DNA of 64,000 nucleotides from Gordonia hongkongensis. Lineage in GTDB: Bacteria; Actinomycetota; Actinomycetes; Mycobacteriales; Mycobacteriaceae. A program made the translations under genes and the position numbers. Below are positions 1 through 8,279 of this stretch, one piece after another; positions within the stretch are counted from its first letter, which is position 1; every line of letters begins with the position of its first letter. The stretch covers positions 4,154,001 to 4,218,000 of the forward strand of contig NZ_CP095552.1 in assembly GCF_023078355.1 (NCBI RefSeq). Reading direction: 5' to 3'. The notes beneath the pieces are model-generated. The model ran no database searches and was not told where the DNA came from. It saw only the letters and a list, made by a program, of their open reading frames with translations.

Positions 1-454
1 CGACTTCCTCATCACCGTGCCCTGGGACTACTACAAGAAGTTCATGAGCGTGAACCTCGACGGTGCACTGAACGTGACCCGGGCGGTCTACCCGCACATG
101 ACCAACGGGGGCGGCGCCATCGTCAACCAGTCCTCGACCGCCGCATGGCTGTACAGCGGGTTCTACGGTCTGGCCAAGGTCGGCGTGAACGGCCTGACCC
201 AGCAGCTCGCCACCGAGCTCGGCGGGCAGAACATCCGCGTCAACGCGATCGCCCCGGGCCCCATCGACACCGAGGCGACCCGGAGCACGACGCCCAAGGA
301 GATGGTCGCCGACATCGTGAACCGGCTGCCGCTGAAGCGTTTCGGCACTCCCGAGGATCTCGTCGGAATGTGCCTGTTCCTGCTGTCCGACGAAGCCGGG
401 TGGATCACCGGGCAGATCTTCAACGTCGACGGCGGCCAGGTCATCCGCTCATGA
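1..454 (+). CDS. SDR family NAD(P)-dependent oxidoreductase, 5' end outside window
   Basis: The reading frame is open from the first base, so the N-terminal Rossmann glycine motif lies upstream of the window. What remains is the C-terminal half of a short-chain dehydrogenase: the NVTRAVYPHM helix, the catalytic Ser in NQSST, the YxxxK pair (FYGLAK), the RVNAIAPGPIDT stretch after beta-6, and the usual ending WITGQIFNVDGGQ. The substrate cannot be told. The stop overlaps the next start in an ATGA, so it is probably the upstream member of an operon with a second dehydrogenase, a CMD-like protein and a hydrolase. A GTG at 17 is only an internal codon. The family call is firm; the role is unknown. 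Confidence 0.9.
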   Translation, partial: DFLITVPWDYYKKFMSVNLDGALNVTRAVYPHMTNGGGAIVNQSSTAAWLYSGFYGLAKVGVNGLTQQLATELGGQNIRVNAIAPGPIDTEATRSTTPKEMVADIVNRLPLKRFGTPEDLVGMCLFLLSDEAGWITGQIFNVDGGQVIRS

Positions 455-1332
455 GCGAGTCGTCCCCCATCCGTCTGGGGTATGTCGGACTCGGCAACAT
501 CGGTGGGCCGATGGCCGGGAGCCTGGCCGCCTGGGCCGGTGGGCTGACGGTGTTCGACCTGTCGTCCGACGCCGTCGCGAAGGTCGTCGAGAAAGGCGCC
601 ACCGCTGCGGAATCGCTCGCCGATCTCGCCGCGTCGGCCGACATCATCGGCATCTGCGTGCTCGACGACGCGCAGGTCCGAACCGTGGTCGCGGGTCCGG
701 ACGGCCTGCTGTCGGCAGCTCGCCCGGGCACCGTCATCACCGTCCACTCGACCATTGCGCCGGAGACCGCCGTCGAACTGGCGGATCTGTGCGCGGCGCG
801 CGAGGTGACACTGCTCGACGCACCGATCTCCGGCGGTGCGATGGGTGCGGCGTCGGGTCGCCTCGCCATCATGGTCGGCGGACCGCGGGACGCGTACGAG
901 AAGCTGAAGGAACCGTTCGCGCTCACCGCCGACATGCTGGTCCACGCGGGGCCCGAGGTCGGCGCGGGTACCCGGATGAAGTTGGCGCGCAACCTCCTCC
1001 ACTTCATCTCGTTCACCGCGACCACCGAGGCCGCGCGACTGGCCGAGGCGGCCGGCATCGACATCACCAAGCTCGGCAAGGTGGTCCGGCACTCCGACGC
1101 GGTGACCGGCGGGGCCGGGGCGATCATGTTGCGCGACACCACCGCTCCCGTCGAGCGCGACGATCCCTGGTACGGAATCCTCACCGGCGTCCGTACGCTG
1201 GGCGAGAAGGACCTGACGCTCGCACTCGCACTCGGTGAGGAACTCGGCGTCGACCTGCCCCTCGGGCAGCTCGCGCTGCAGAACCTGGCCACCGGGCTCG
1301 GCGTCCCCCACCTCGAAGGAGAACCAGCATGA
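451..1332 (+). CDS. NAD(P)-dependent beta-hydroxyacid dehydrogenase (3-hydroxyisobutyrate dehydrogenase family)
   Basis: The 293-residue product begins with the family's dinucleotide-binding motif GYVGLGNIGGPMA. It then shows the substrate-loop signature DAPISGGAMGAASG near residue 125 and the helix holding the catalytic lysine (MKLARNLLHF) near residue 175. Length and motif order match HIBADH/tartronate-semialdehyde reductase/GLYR-type enzymes, which reversibly oxidise beta-hydroxy acids. I chose the ATG at 451, which overlaps the preceding SDR stop by 4 nt. A longer reading from 145 would run through the SDR gene in the wrong frame. Overlap with both neighbours suggests translational coupling and one catabolic pathway of unknown substrate. 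Confidence 0.88.
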   Translation: MSESSPIRLGYVGLGNIGGPMAGSLAAWAGGLTVFDLSSDAVAKVVEKGATAAESLADLAASADIIGICVLDDAQVRTVVAGPDGLLSAARPGTVITVHSTIAPETAVELADLCAAREVTLLDAPISGGAMGAASGRLAIMVGGPRDAYEKLKEPFALTADMLVHAGPEVGAGTRMKLARNLLHFISFTATTEAARLAEAAGIDITKLGKVVRHSDAVTGGAGAIMLRDTTAPVERDDPWYGILTGVRTLGEKDLTLALALGEELGVDLPLGQLALQNLATGLGVPHLEGEPA

Positions 1333-1718
1333 CCCGTTCCCACATCTCCGACGACGCACCCGACGAGGCGCGCAGGCGCGGCCTCGCCAAGATGTCGGAG
1401 GTCTACGGCTGGGAGGTGAGCGACGGTCCGGGCGACTACTTCGCGCACACCGCCGACCAGGTGTTCGGCAACGTCTGGGCCCGGGAGGGTCTGTCCAACC
1501 GTGACCGCCGGCTGCTCCTGCTCGGCGCGCTCGCCGCGAGCAACAACATCGACGTCGCCGAGATCCAGGCCGGTGCCGCACTCGGGAACGGAGAGCTCAC
1601 CCCAGAGCAGCTCGAGGAGATCAGCCTCTTCCTCTGCTACTACGTAGGCTGGCCGCAGGGCACCAAGATGCACTTCATGTTCGGTGAGGTGATCAAGCAG
1701 CACCGGAAGAAGAAGTGA
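1329..1718 (+). CDS. Carboxymuconolactone decarboxylase (CMD) family protein
   Basis: This is a 129-residue, all-helical protein of the size and pattern of 4-carboxymuconolactone decarboxylase-like proteins. It has the RLLLLGALAASNN helix followed by an AALGNGELTPEQLEEISLFLCYYVGWPQG segment, matching the CMD E...E...Y.GWP pattern. The CxxC of AhpD-type peroxidases is absent, so a decarboxylase- or isomerase-like role is more likely than a redox one. The start overlaps the previous stop by 4 nt (ATGA), and the stop overlaps the next GTG start. The position between a hydroxyacid dehydrogenase and a hydrolase points to ring- or lactone-type catabolism, which is inference. Confidence 0.82.
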   Translation: MTRSHISDDAPDEARRRGLAKMSEVYGWEVSDGPGDYFAHTADQVFGNVWAREGLSNRDRRLLLLGALAASNNIDVAEIQAGAALGNGELTPEQLEEISLFLCYYVGWPQGTKMHFMFGEVIKQHRKKK

Positions 1719-3055
1719 GTCGACTTATGCGGTTTCGAGTCCTACAGGGCGGCGACGGGTGTTCGTTGCTCAGCGCCTCTCCCCTCCCCGACCTCGCCGC
1801 GGCCGGATACACCGACATCGAGTACGCGGCGTCGGGGGTGGCCGAGAAGATCGTCGGGGACCCGCCCGCACCCGCCGCCGAGTTCACGACCCGGGTCGTC
1901 GTCCGACGCCCAGCGGAGCCCGCGACGTTCAGCGGCTGCGTTGTCGTCGAGTGGCTGAACGTCAGCAGTGGCGCCGACGCCGCCCCCGAATACTCCTATG
2001 TGGCTGCTGAACTGGTCCGTTCCGGGCACGCCTGGATCGGGGTCTCGGCCCAGTTCGTCGGAGTGGAGGGCGGCACCGGCTCGGTCGACGTCGCGACCGG
2101 TGCGCCGCAGAGTCTCGCCGCCAAGGACCCGGAACGGTATGCCGGACTCCACCATCCGGGCGACGCCTACTGCTACGACATCTTCAGCTCGATCGGACGC
2201 GCCGCCCGGGACACCGCTGGGGCCGACCATCCCCTCGCGGGCCTGACGGTCGCCACCGTGCTCGCGATCGGCGAATCACAGTCGGCGATGGCCCTGACGA
2301 CCTACGTGAACGCCATCGGCCCGGATGCGGCGCCGTTCGACGGATACCTCATCCACAGCCGCGCGGCCGCCGGGTTGCCCGCAGGCGAGGTCGGTTCGGC
2401 CATCGACGTGGCGACCGTCTTCGGGCGCGAGCCCACCACGATCCGCACCGACCTCGACGCACCGGTGTTCGTGGTGCAGACCGAGACCGACGTCCTGACC
2501 AACTTCCGTTATCACACTGCGCGGCAACCGGATTCCGACCGGTTACGCGTGTGGGAAATGGCGGGCACGTCCCACGCCGACCTGCACCAGGTCGGCGACT
2601 TCGAGGAGTTCCTCGGCTGCCCCGACCCCGTCAACCGGGGTCAGCAGCGTTTCGTCCTGCGGGCTGCGTTGCGGCACCTGCGATCCTGGGCCGACGGTGG
2701 CGATCCGCCGCCGGCAGCCGACCCGCTGGCCCTCCGGGACATCGACGGCGCCGACCCCGTGTTCGAGCTGGACGACATCGGCAACGTCCGGGGCGGGGTC
2801 CGGACGCCGTGCGTCGACGCACCGACCCAGGTCCTCAGCGGAATCGTCGCCGACCCCGTCTCCCGCATCTGCCTGCTGTTCGGCACGACATTCCCGGTCC
2901 CCGCCGACGCGTTGGCGGCCCGGTACGGAACGCGCGACGAATACGAGAAGCACTACCGGAACGCTGCTGACGCCGCCATCGCCGGCGGATTCGTCCTCGC
3001 CGAGGACCGTGACGAGCTGCTCGCCGACGCCAATCCGGACCTGATCCCGAACTGA
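1715..3055 (+). CDS. Alpha/beta hydrolase domain protein (Abhydrolase_10-like)
   Basis: The product is about 446 residues and resembles the actinobacterial alpha/beta-hydrolase domain family of roughly this length. A nucleophile-elbow-like GESQSA lies near residue 190. An early VVVEWLNVSSG strand and a late MAGTSHADLHQ segment could supply the catalytic histidine. There is no signal peptide, so it should be cytoplasmic. The GTG at 1715 overlaps the CMD stop; an ATG at 1727 is an alternative start 4 codons in. It is the last gene of the first coupled block; a gap of about 120 nt separates it from the ABC transporter genes. Substrate unknown; an ester or lactone is plausible from context. Confidence 0.78.
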   Translation: MSRLMRFRVLQGGDGCSLLSASPLPDLAAAGYTDIEYAASGVAEKIVGDPPAPAAEFTTRVVVRRPAEPATFSGCVVVEWLNVSSGADAAPEYSYVAAELVRSGHAWIGVSAQFVGVEGGTGSVDVATGAPQSLAAKDPERYAGLHHPGDAYCYDIFSSIGRAARDTAGADHPLAGLTVATVLAIGESQSAMALTTYVNAIGPDAAPFDGYLIHSRAAAGLPAGEVGSAIDVATVFGREPTTIRTDLDAPVFVVQTETDVLTNFRYHTARQPDSDRLRVWEMAGTSHADLHQVGDFEEFLGCPDPVNRGQQRFVLRAALRHLRSWADGGDPPPAADPLALRDIDGADPVFELDDIGNVRGGVRTPCVDAPTQVLSGIVADPVSRICLLFGTTFPVPADALAARYGTRDEYEKHYRNAADAAIAGGFVLAEDRDELLADANPDLIPN

Positions 3056-3179
3056 CCGTCCGCCGATTCGTCTCGGCGCGCGGCGGTTTGAAAATCACCA
3101 TGACTCCAACGGTGCCGGTGAAGTCGAGTTCTCAGTAGCGTCCCAGAAGTCCTGCCAGCCCTCTCCCAGGCGGATTTCG

Positions 3180-4055
3180 ATGACTCTAGAACTCACGACA
3201 CCCGTCGGTGTCGCCCCCGCCCCGTCCGCGGCCGGGCCCGTCGACGTGCCGTCCGGCGGCCCGGCGGCCCGAGTACGTCGGCGACGGCTCTCCCGTCACG
3301 CCGCCACACGCACGCTCCGTCAGTCCATCGGCCTGATCCTGGTCGTCGTCATCTGGCAGCTCGGCGCGCGGGGATGGCTCGGCGCGACCACCCCCGCGCC
3401 CACCGAGGTGGTCGAGGCGGGCTGGGAACTGATCAGCACCGGTGAACTCTGGACCCATCTGGCCGCGTCGGGGCGGCGCGTCGCGATCGGACTGGCGATC
3501 GGGATCGCCATCGGCGCGGTGCTCGGCGCGGCCGCCGGCCTCTTCAAGGTCGCCGAAGACCTGGTCAACGCACCGGTCCAGGTGCTGCGGATGATGCCCG
3601 CCGTGGCCCTCGTCCCGGTCTTCATCATCTGGTTCGGGATCGGCGACTCGTTCAAGATCGCCCTGATCATCGTCGCCCCGATCTTCCCCATCTATCTCAA
3701 CTTCCTCGCCGGCATCCGGGGCGTGGACCAGAAGCTCATCGAAGCCGCCGAATCGCTGGAGCTGACGCGTTTCGAACTCGTGCGATACGTGGTCCTGCCG
3801 GGCGCACTACCGCAGATCTTCGTCGGGCTACGACAGGCGCTCGGCATCGGTTGGCTTGTCCTGGTCGTCGCGGAGATGCAGACCACCCCGGTCGGTCTGG
3901 GCTTCCTGATGAACGACGCCAAGGAGTACCTACGCACCGATCAGATCTTCCTGGTCCTGGTGATCTACGCGGTACTCGGACTGCTCACCGACATCGGCGT
4001 GCGAATACTCGAGCGTCGGTTCCTGTCGTGGCGCAACGGATTCGAAGGTAGGTGA
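3180..4055 (+). CDS. ABC transporter permease, NitT/TauT/SsuC type
   Basis: A 291-residue inner-membrane permease. After a basic, Pro/Ala-rich N-terminus of about 45 residues there are six or so hydrophobic segments, including LILVVVIWQLGARGW, the glycine-rich IGLAIGIAIGAVLGA and IFLVLVIYAVLGLLT. The EAAESLELTRFELVRYVVLPGALPQIFVGLRQALGIGW stretch is the EAA loop that contacts the ATPase, and its form is that of SsuC/TauC proteins. It would pair with the ATPase directly downstream (4-nt overlap) and the lipoprotein at 6843. The substrate is probably a sulfonate or similar small organic anion, by family and by the adjoining monooxygenase remnant. Confidence 0.9.
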   Translation: MTLELTTPVGVAPAPSAAGPVDVPSGGPAARVRRRRLSRHAATRTLRQSIGLILVVVIWQLGARGWLGATTPAPTEVVEAGWELISTGELWTHLAASGRRVAIGLAIGIAIGAVLGAAAGLFKVAEDLVNAPVQVLRMMPAVALVPVFIIWFGIGDSFKIALIIVAPIFPIYLNFLAGIRGVDQKLIEAAESLELTRFELVRYVVLPGALPQIFVGLRQALGIGWLVLVVAEMQTTPVGLGFLMNDAKEYLRTDQIFLVLVIYAVLGLLTDIGVRILERRFLSWRNGFEGR

Positions 4056-4834
4056 GTGGAATGTCCGCAGATCGAATCGACGGTGTCCGCGTCCTCGGGG
4101 CCGGGCGCGAGTTCGACGGCCGGCGGGTTCTCGACCGCGTGGATCTGACCATCGCCCGGGGCGAGTTCGTCGCGCTGCTCGGAGCAAGTGGTTCCGGGAA
4201 GAGCACCCTTCTCCGGGGGATCGGCGGGCTCGACCGCGGTTTCACCGGCACGATCGAGGCACCCTCGGCCAAGGCGATCGTGTTCCAGGAGCACCGACTC
4301 ATGCCCTGGATGTCGGTGTGGCGCAACGTCGCGCTCGGGCTGCGCGGCGGTGACACCGAGGCCCGCGCGCTCCGCGCACTCGACGAGGTGGGGCTGGCGG
4401 CCAAGTCCGGCGCCTGGCCGTCCACGCTCTCGGGTGGCGAGGCCCAGCGCACCGCGCTGGCACGCGCACTCGTCCGGGAGCCCGACCTGCTGTTGCTCGA
4501 CGAACCGTTCGGCGCGCTCGACGCCCTGACCCGGATCAATGCCCAACGCCTGGTGGCCCGGTTGTGGGAAGCGCACCGTCCGGCAACACTGCTGGTGACG
4601 CACGACGTCGAGGAAGCCCTTCTCCTCGCGGATCGCGCGCTGATCCTGCGGGCCGGCCGGATCGCACAGGAGATCGTCGTCGATCTACCTCGCCCACGCC
4701 AGGTCACCGATCCCGAATTCGTCGCCCTCCGTTCACAACTGCTCGGCGGGCTCGGCGTCGGCGGAACCGACGCCGAATCCACCGGCCCCACAACGACACC
4801 GACAACGACACCCCGGGAGTTCACCCATGTCTGA
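4052..4834 (+). CDS. ABC transporter ATP-binding protein, SsuB/TauB type
   Basis: A 260-residue ATPase with Walker A GASGSGKST near residue 44, a Q-loop in IVFQEHRLMPW, the signature LSGGE, Walker B LLLLDEPFGALD and the switch histidine in LLVTHDVEEALLLADRA. The EHRLMPW form of the Q-loop is usual for NitT/TauT/Ssu ATPases. It energises the permease encoded just upstream. The GTG at 4052 overlaps the permease stop; an ATG at 4061 is an equally possible start. The C-terminus carries a short threonine-rich tail made by a repeated ACGACACCG-like sequence near 4795-4812. Its stop overlaps the next gene by 8 nt. Confidence 0.9.
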   Translation: MSGMSADRIDGVRVLGAGREFDGRRVLDRVDLTIARGEFVALLGASGSGKSTLLRGIGGLDRGFTGTIEAPSAKAIVFQEHRLMPWMSVWRNVALGLRGGDTEARALRALDEVGLAAKSGAWPSTLSGGEAQRTALARALVREPDLLLLDEPFGALDALTRINAQRLVARLWEAHRPATLLVTHDVEEALLLADRALILRAGRIAQEIVVDLPRPRQVTDPEFVALRSQLLGGLGVGGTDAESTGPTTTPTTTPREFTHV

Positions 4835-6449
4835 CGTACTGACCCTGTCCACGGACGTGCTGGTGATCGGCGGTGGTCCCGCCGCGACCTGGGCCGCCAT
4901 CCACGCTCGCGACGCCGGAGCCGAGGTGATCATCGTGGACAAGGGTTACTGCGGCTCGTCGGGTACGACGGCCCCGGCCGGGACCGGGGTCTGGTACGTC
5001 GTCCCGGACCCGGACAAGCGCTCGGCGGCGAAGGCGAGTCGCGAAGCGCTCGGTGGGTATCTCGCGGACCACGCCTGGATGGACCGGGTTCTCGACAGGA
5101 CCTACGCGAACATGCACCGGCTGGGCACCGAGGGTCGCTACCCGTTCCCGATCGACGAGCACACCGGGGAGCCCATCCGCACCGGTGTCCAGGGCCCGGA
5201 GTACATGCGTCGCATGCGCGCGTGGGTCCGGCGCCGCGGTGTACAGATCCTCGATCACTCCCCTGTCCTGCAACTCCTCACCGACAGCCAGGGCGCTGTG
5301 CGGGGCGCCGCCGGATACCAGCGGCAGACCGGCCGGGACTTCCGGATCTCGGCCGGCGCCGTCGTCGTGGCGACGGGCGGATGTGCGTTCCTGTCCAAGG
5401 CACTGGGCAGCAACGTCGACACCGGCGACGGCGCACTGATGGCGGCGGAGGTGGGTGCCTCGTTCTCGGGGATGGAGTTCGCCAACGCGTACGCGATCGT
5501 GCCGAAGGGCTCCACGGTGACCAAGACCGCGTACTACGGCTACGCCACCTTCTTCCACGCCGACGGACGCATCGTCGAGGGTGCGGGATCGACGAAGGGG
5601 CGGTCGGTGATCGCACGGACTCTGCTGCAGGAGAAGGTCTATGCACAGCTGGACCGGGCCGATGAGCGGGTGGCGGCACAGATGCGCCAGGGTCAACCCA
5701 ACTTCTTCCTCCAGTTCGACCGCCGGGGCATCAACCCGTTCACCGACCGGTTCGAGGTCGATCTCCTCGCCGAGGGCACCGTTCGCGGAACCGGTGGCAT
5801 CGACATCGTCGACACGGACTGCTGGACCGGCGTCCCGGGTCTCTACGCGGCCGGCGACGCCGCCACCCGCGAGCGGATCTGCGGTGGCTTCACCGGCGGC
5901 GGCAGCCACAACTCCGCCTGGGCGATGTCGTCGGGCAGTTTCGCAGGCGCTGCCGCGGCACGAGCGGCCCGCGACGCGGGCGGGGCATCCCCACTCGATC
6001 GGCTCTCGGGCGCCGGCACCGTCGGATTGGACTCCGCCCGGAGCGGGATCACACCCGACGAGGTGGTGACCGCCGCACAGGGCGAACTGATCCCCTTCGA
6101 GAAGAACTACCTGCGTCACGGCGACCGTATGGGTCCGGCGCTGAACGCCCTGGACTCGCTGTGGGATGAGGTCTCCGGCCCGGCCTACGGCGCCCGCACA
6201 CCGGCGGGGCGCGTCCGCGCGCGGGAGGCGGCTGCGATCACCGCGGTCGGACGGTGGATCTACCGATCCGCACTCGCCCGCACCGAATCCCGCGGGATGA
6301 GCAAGCGCGCCGACCACCCCGAGCTCGACCCGGCACTGGGCGATCACGTCCGCACCGGCGGACTCGGCGATGTCTGGGTCGCCGCACCCGGATCGGCTGT
6401 CCGCCGGCCAGACCCGGCCCCTCGGCTCGCCGTCAGGATTCCCGCGTGA
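4827..6449 (+). CDS. FAD-dependent oxidoreductase, AprA/fumarate-reductase flavoprotein-like
   Basis: A 540-residue flavoprotein with an N-terminal FAD dinucleotide motif (VLVIGGGPAATWAA, about residues 11-24). A second FAD-contact region reads VVVATGGCAFLSK, followed by GDGALMAAEVGA. A late GLYAAGDAATRERICGGFTGGGSHNSAWAM segment is typical of the succinate dehydrogenase/fumarate reductase/adenylylsulfate reductase flavoprotein family. The two-cluster ferredoxin encoded next, with a 4-nt overlap, would act as its electron partner, as AprB does for AprA. A true dissimilatory APS reductase is unlikely in this kind of organism. An oxidoreductase acting on whatever the linked ABC system imports is more plausible. 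Confidence 0.82.
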   Translation: MSDVLTLSTDVLVIGGGPAATWAAIHARDAGAEVIIVDKGYCGSSGTTAPAGTGVWYVVPDPDKRSAAKASREALGGYLADHAWMDRVLDRTYANMHRLGTEGRYPFPIDEHTGEPIRTGVQGPEYMRRMRAWVRRRGVQILDHSPVLQLLTDSQGAVRGAAGYQRQTGRDFRISAGAVVVATGGCAFLSKALGSNVDTGDGALMAAEVGASFSGMEFANAYAIVPKGSTVTKTAYYGYATFFHADGRIVEGAGSTKGRSVIARTLLQEKVYAQLDRADERVAAQMRQGQPNFFLQFDRRGINPFTDRFEVDLLAEGTVRGTGGIDIVDTDCWTGVPGLYAAGDAATRERICGGFTGGGSHNSAWAMSSGSFAGAAAARAARDAGGASPLDRLSGAGTVGLDSARSGITPDEVVTAAQGELIPFEKNYLRHGDRMGPALNALDSLWDEVSGPAYGARTPAGRVRAREAAAITAVGRWIYRSALARTESRGMSKRADHPELDPALGDHVRTGGLGDVWVAAPGSAVRRPDPAPRLAVRIPA

Positions 6450-6796
6450 TCGAGCTCGTCGTCGCGTCGGCGTGTATCGCCTGCGACAAATGCGTGAATG
6501 CCTGTCCCACCAACGTCTTCGACACCGGACCCGACGGCGTACCGGTCATCGCACGGCAGTCCGACTGCCAGACCTGCTTCATGTGCGAGGCGTACTGCCC
6601 CACCGACGCTCTCTACGTCAGCCCGGAGTCGTCCCCACTCGGCACCCGAGAATCGTTGCCGCTCGAGCTGATCGGCAGCTACCGGGAGCGGCTCGGCTGG
6701 GGCAAGGGGCGCGCACCAGGAAGCCTCACCGCGGTCGGGCCCCCGATCCCGCATGGAGACCCGCCACCCCGGCTCGTCGAGCAACACGCCGACTGA
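6446..6796 (+). CDS. 4Fe-4S dicluster ferredoxin family protein (AprB-like partner)
   Basis: Read from the GTG at 6446, which overlaps the flavoprotein stop, this gives 116 residues. They carry two Cys clusters, CIACDKCVNACP near residue 9 and CQTCFMCEAYCP near residue 42. Each has the CxxCxxCxxxCP spacing of a 4Fe-4S site, so two clusters are expected. The C-terminal about 50 residues (LGTRESLPLELIGSYRERLGWGKG) extend beyond a minimal ferredoxin and resemble the tail of iron-sulfur subunits that dock on a flavoprotein. A longer upstream reading from 6254 lies inside the previous gene and has no family likeness. It probably shuttles electrons to or from the flavoprotein. Confidence 0.85.
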   Translation: MIELVVASACIACDKCVNACPTNVFDTGPDGVPVIARQSDCQTCFMCEAYCPTDALYVSPESSPLGTRESLPLELIGSYRERLGWGKGRAPGSLTAVGPPIPHGDPPPRLVEQHAD

Positions 6797-6842
6797 CCGG
6801 CTCACCCCGTTCATCCCTTCAGATCGCCAGAACAGAGAAACC

Positions 6843-7877
6843 ATGCCCACCACATCATCTTTCGGATCACCGCTGCGCCGGATCAGACGCGCCCTCGCCC
6901 TCTTGACGGCGGGCGTGGCAATCGCAGCGGTGGCCGCGTGCGGTTCCGACGACGCGTCGTCGGCGCAGCGCGAGGTCATCGACACACTCCGGATCGGCGT
7001 CATCGGCTCGAGCAACGTGATCGCCGGTCCGGTCGGCTTCGCCCACAGTCGCGGGGAACTCCTCGAGGCCTTCGCCCCGCTCGGTGTCAACAACGTCGAG
7101 GTCTTCAACTTCCCGAACGGACCCGATCTCAACCAGGCTCTCATCGGCGGACGCCTCGACGTCGCGAGCTACGGTGACACCCCCGCCCTCGTCGCCCGCG
7201 GCTCGGGACTACAAACCCGCCTGCTGTCGATCAACCAGTTCGACAACGATGCCGGCGTGGTGGCCAAAGACCCGTCGATCCGCTCGCTGGCCGACCTGGC
7301 GGGCAAGAACATCGGTGTGCCGAAGGGGTCCTACATCGACCGCTATCTGCAAGGCGCACTGGCCGAACAGGGCATCACCGCCAACCTGATCCACCTGTAT
7401 CCGGCCGATCAGGAGGCACCGTTGAACTCCGGTGAGATCGACGGAGCGGCGCTGCCCGGCGTCATCCCGTCGGTGGCGCTGCAGACCTTCGAAGGCAAGG
7501 GATTTCACCTGGTCGACTCGGTCTACCGGGACCATCCCGATCTGGCCGGCACCAGCGTGACGGTCAGCAGTGACCAGTTCCTGGAGAAGAACCCGGACTT
7601 CGCCGCGACGTGGCAGCAATTGCACGCGTCGTCGGTCCGCTACGCGAAGGCGAACTGGGAGGAGTACCTCCAGTTCGAGCTCGGCAACTCAAAGGCACCC
7701 GAAGCCGCCGTCCGTGCCGCCGCCAACCCCGAGGGCTACTCTGAGGAGCCGTTCCCGGCCCGCGCCGTCGAATTGCTCACCGGCACCAAGGCATTCCTGG
7801 TCGAGCAGGGCAGCATCGAAGAAGACTTCGAACTCGACTCCTGGTTGCAGCGTCCAGCGACGGGAGCGAACTCGTGA
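6843..7877 (+). CDS. ABC transporter substrate-binding lipoprotein (SsuA/NitT type)
   Basis: The 344-residue product starts with a basic n-region (RRIRRALALL), a hydrophobic core and a lipobox ending VAAC near residue 34. It should be exported and lipid-anchored. The body reads as a type II periplasmic binding protein of the SsuA/TauA/NMT1 kind: RIGVIGSSNVIAGPVGFA, FNFPNGPDLNQALIGGRLDVASYGDTPAL, IRSLADLAGKNIGVPKGS. These are the ligand-pocket and hinge stretches of that family. It completes the transporter at 3180-4834, although the flavoprotein/ferredoxin pair is inserted between. Its stop overlaps (GTGA) the start of a monooxygenase remnant, the usual partner of sulfonate transporters. Confidence 0.9.
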   Translation: MPTTSSFGSPLRRIRRALALLTAGVAIAAVAACGSDDASSAQREVIDTLRIGVIGSSNVIAGPVGFAHSRGELLEAFAPLGVNNVEVFNFPNGPDLNQALIGGRLDVASYGDTPALVARGSGLQTRLLSINQFDNDAGVVAKDPSIRSLADLAGKNIGVPKGSYIDRYLQGALAEQGITANLIHLYPADQEAPLNSGEIDGAALPGVIPSVALQTFEGKGFHLVDSVYRDHPDLAGTSVTVSSDQFLEKNPDFAATWQQLHASSVRYAKANWEEYLQFELGNSKAPEAAVRAAANPEGYSEEPFPARAVELLTGTKAFLVEQGSIEEDFELDSWLQRPATGANS

Positions 7878-8023
7878 CCGGGCCCCGGTTCGGGGTGTGG
7901 GCCAATGTCTACGGCACGTGGGCCTCGGCACACCATCCCGACGACCCGGTCGACGCATCCTGGGAACGCAATCTCGCACTGGTTCGACGCGCGGAGGAAC
8001 TGGGGTATCACAGCACCCAGTGA
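7874..8023 (+). pseudogene. Truncated flavin-dependent (LLM/SsuD-like) monooxygenase, N-terminal 49 codons only
   Basis: From the GTG at 7874 the frame reads a 49-residue peptide. It contains GPRFGVWANVYGTWASAHH and WERNLALVRRAEELGYHST, which is the opening beta-strand and first helix of bacterial luciferase-like alkanesulfonate monooxygenases. Normal members are about 350-380 residues. Here the frame ends at 8021 just where repeat sequence found elsewhere in the window begins (GGTGCGAGCGAA...), and no further monooxygenase sequence follows. The gene has therefore been cut by deletion or recombination at the repeat. The family call rests on a short stretch but fits the sulfonate-type ABC operon exactly. 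Confidence 0.75.
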
Positions 8024-8160
8024 GGTGCGAGCGAAACGAACCCACCCCGGCCCTGAGGTGCGAGCCCTAACTACTGCTCCCTGAGGAGGCCGGAGCTTGC
8101 GGAGGCCGTCACGAAGGGTCCTGGTGAGATGCGGGTCGCACTCACGCAACCTGATTCGTG
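8024..8160. repeat. Dispersed repeat copy, CTCCCTGAGGAGC family
   Basis: This non-coding stretch contains GGTGCGAGCGAA (twice in short form), then one unit GCTCCCTGAGGAGG followed by CGGAGCTTGCGGAGG, then CACGAAGGGTCCTGGTGAGATG. The same three blocks in the same order occur at 26396-26690, with variants at 44613-44880. It directly abuts the truncated monooxygenase. No open frame with coding character is seen here. Confidence 0.8.
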
Positions 8161-8161
8161 A

Positions 8162-8227
8162 CCGACAGACTTCAACTCGACTCCCAGACTTCGATCGAAG
8201 TCTGGGAGTCGAGATGAGGTCTGTCGG
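8162..8227. repeat. 66-nt near-perfect palindrome
   Basis: Left and right halves pair across a centre at 8194/8195 (TTCGATCGAA). Arms are 33 nt with two mismatches; the inner 38 nt (8176-8213) are a perfect palindrome. The outer ends are CCGACAGAC and GTCTGTCGG. It lies between a truncated plus-strand gene and a minus-strand gene, so it could end transcription from both sides. It has no U-run and no loop, so it is not a classic terminator. A repeat-element remnant is the main alternative. Confidence 0.85.
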
Positions 8228-8279
8228 TCGGGCGGGCCAATGGGTCTGTCCTCTTTCTGCTCCGGGAACAGCGCTGCCC

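Noticed and set aside
145..450. Upstream extension of the beta-hydroxyacid dehydrogenase gene
   Set aside because: The frame from 145 runs through the SDR gene with Arg-rich composition. The ATG at 451 gives the exact family N-terminus.
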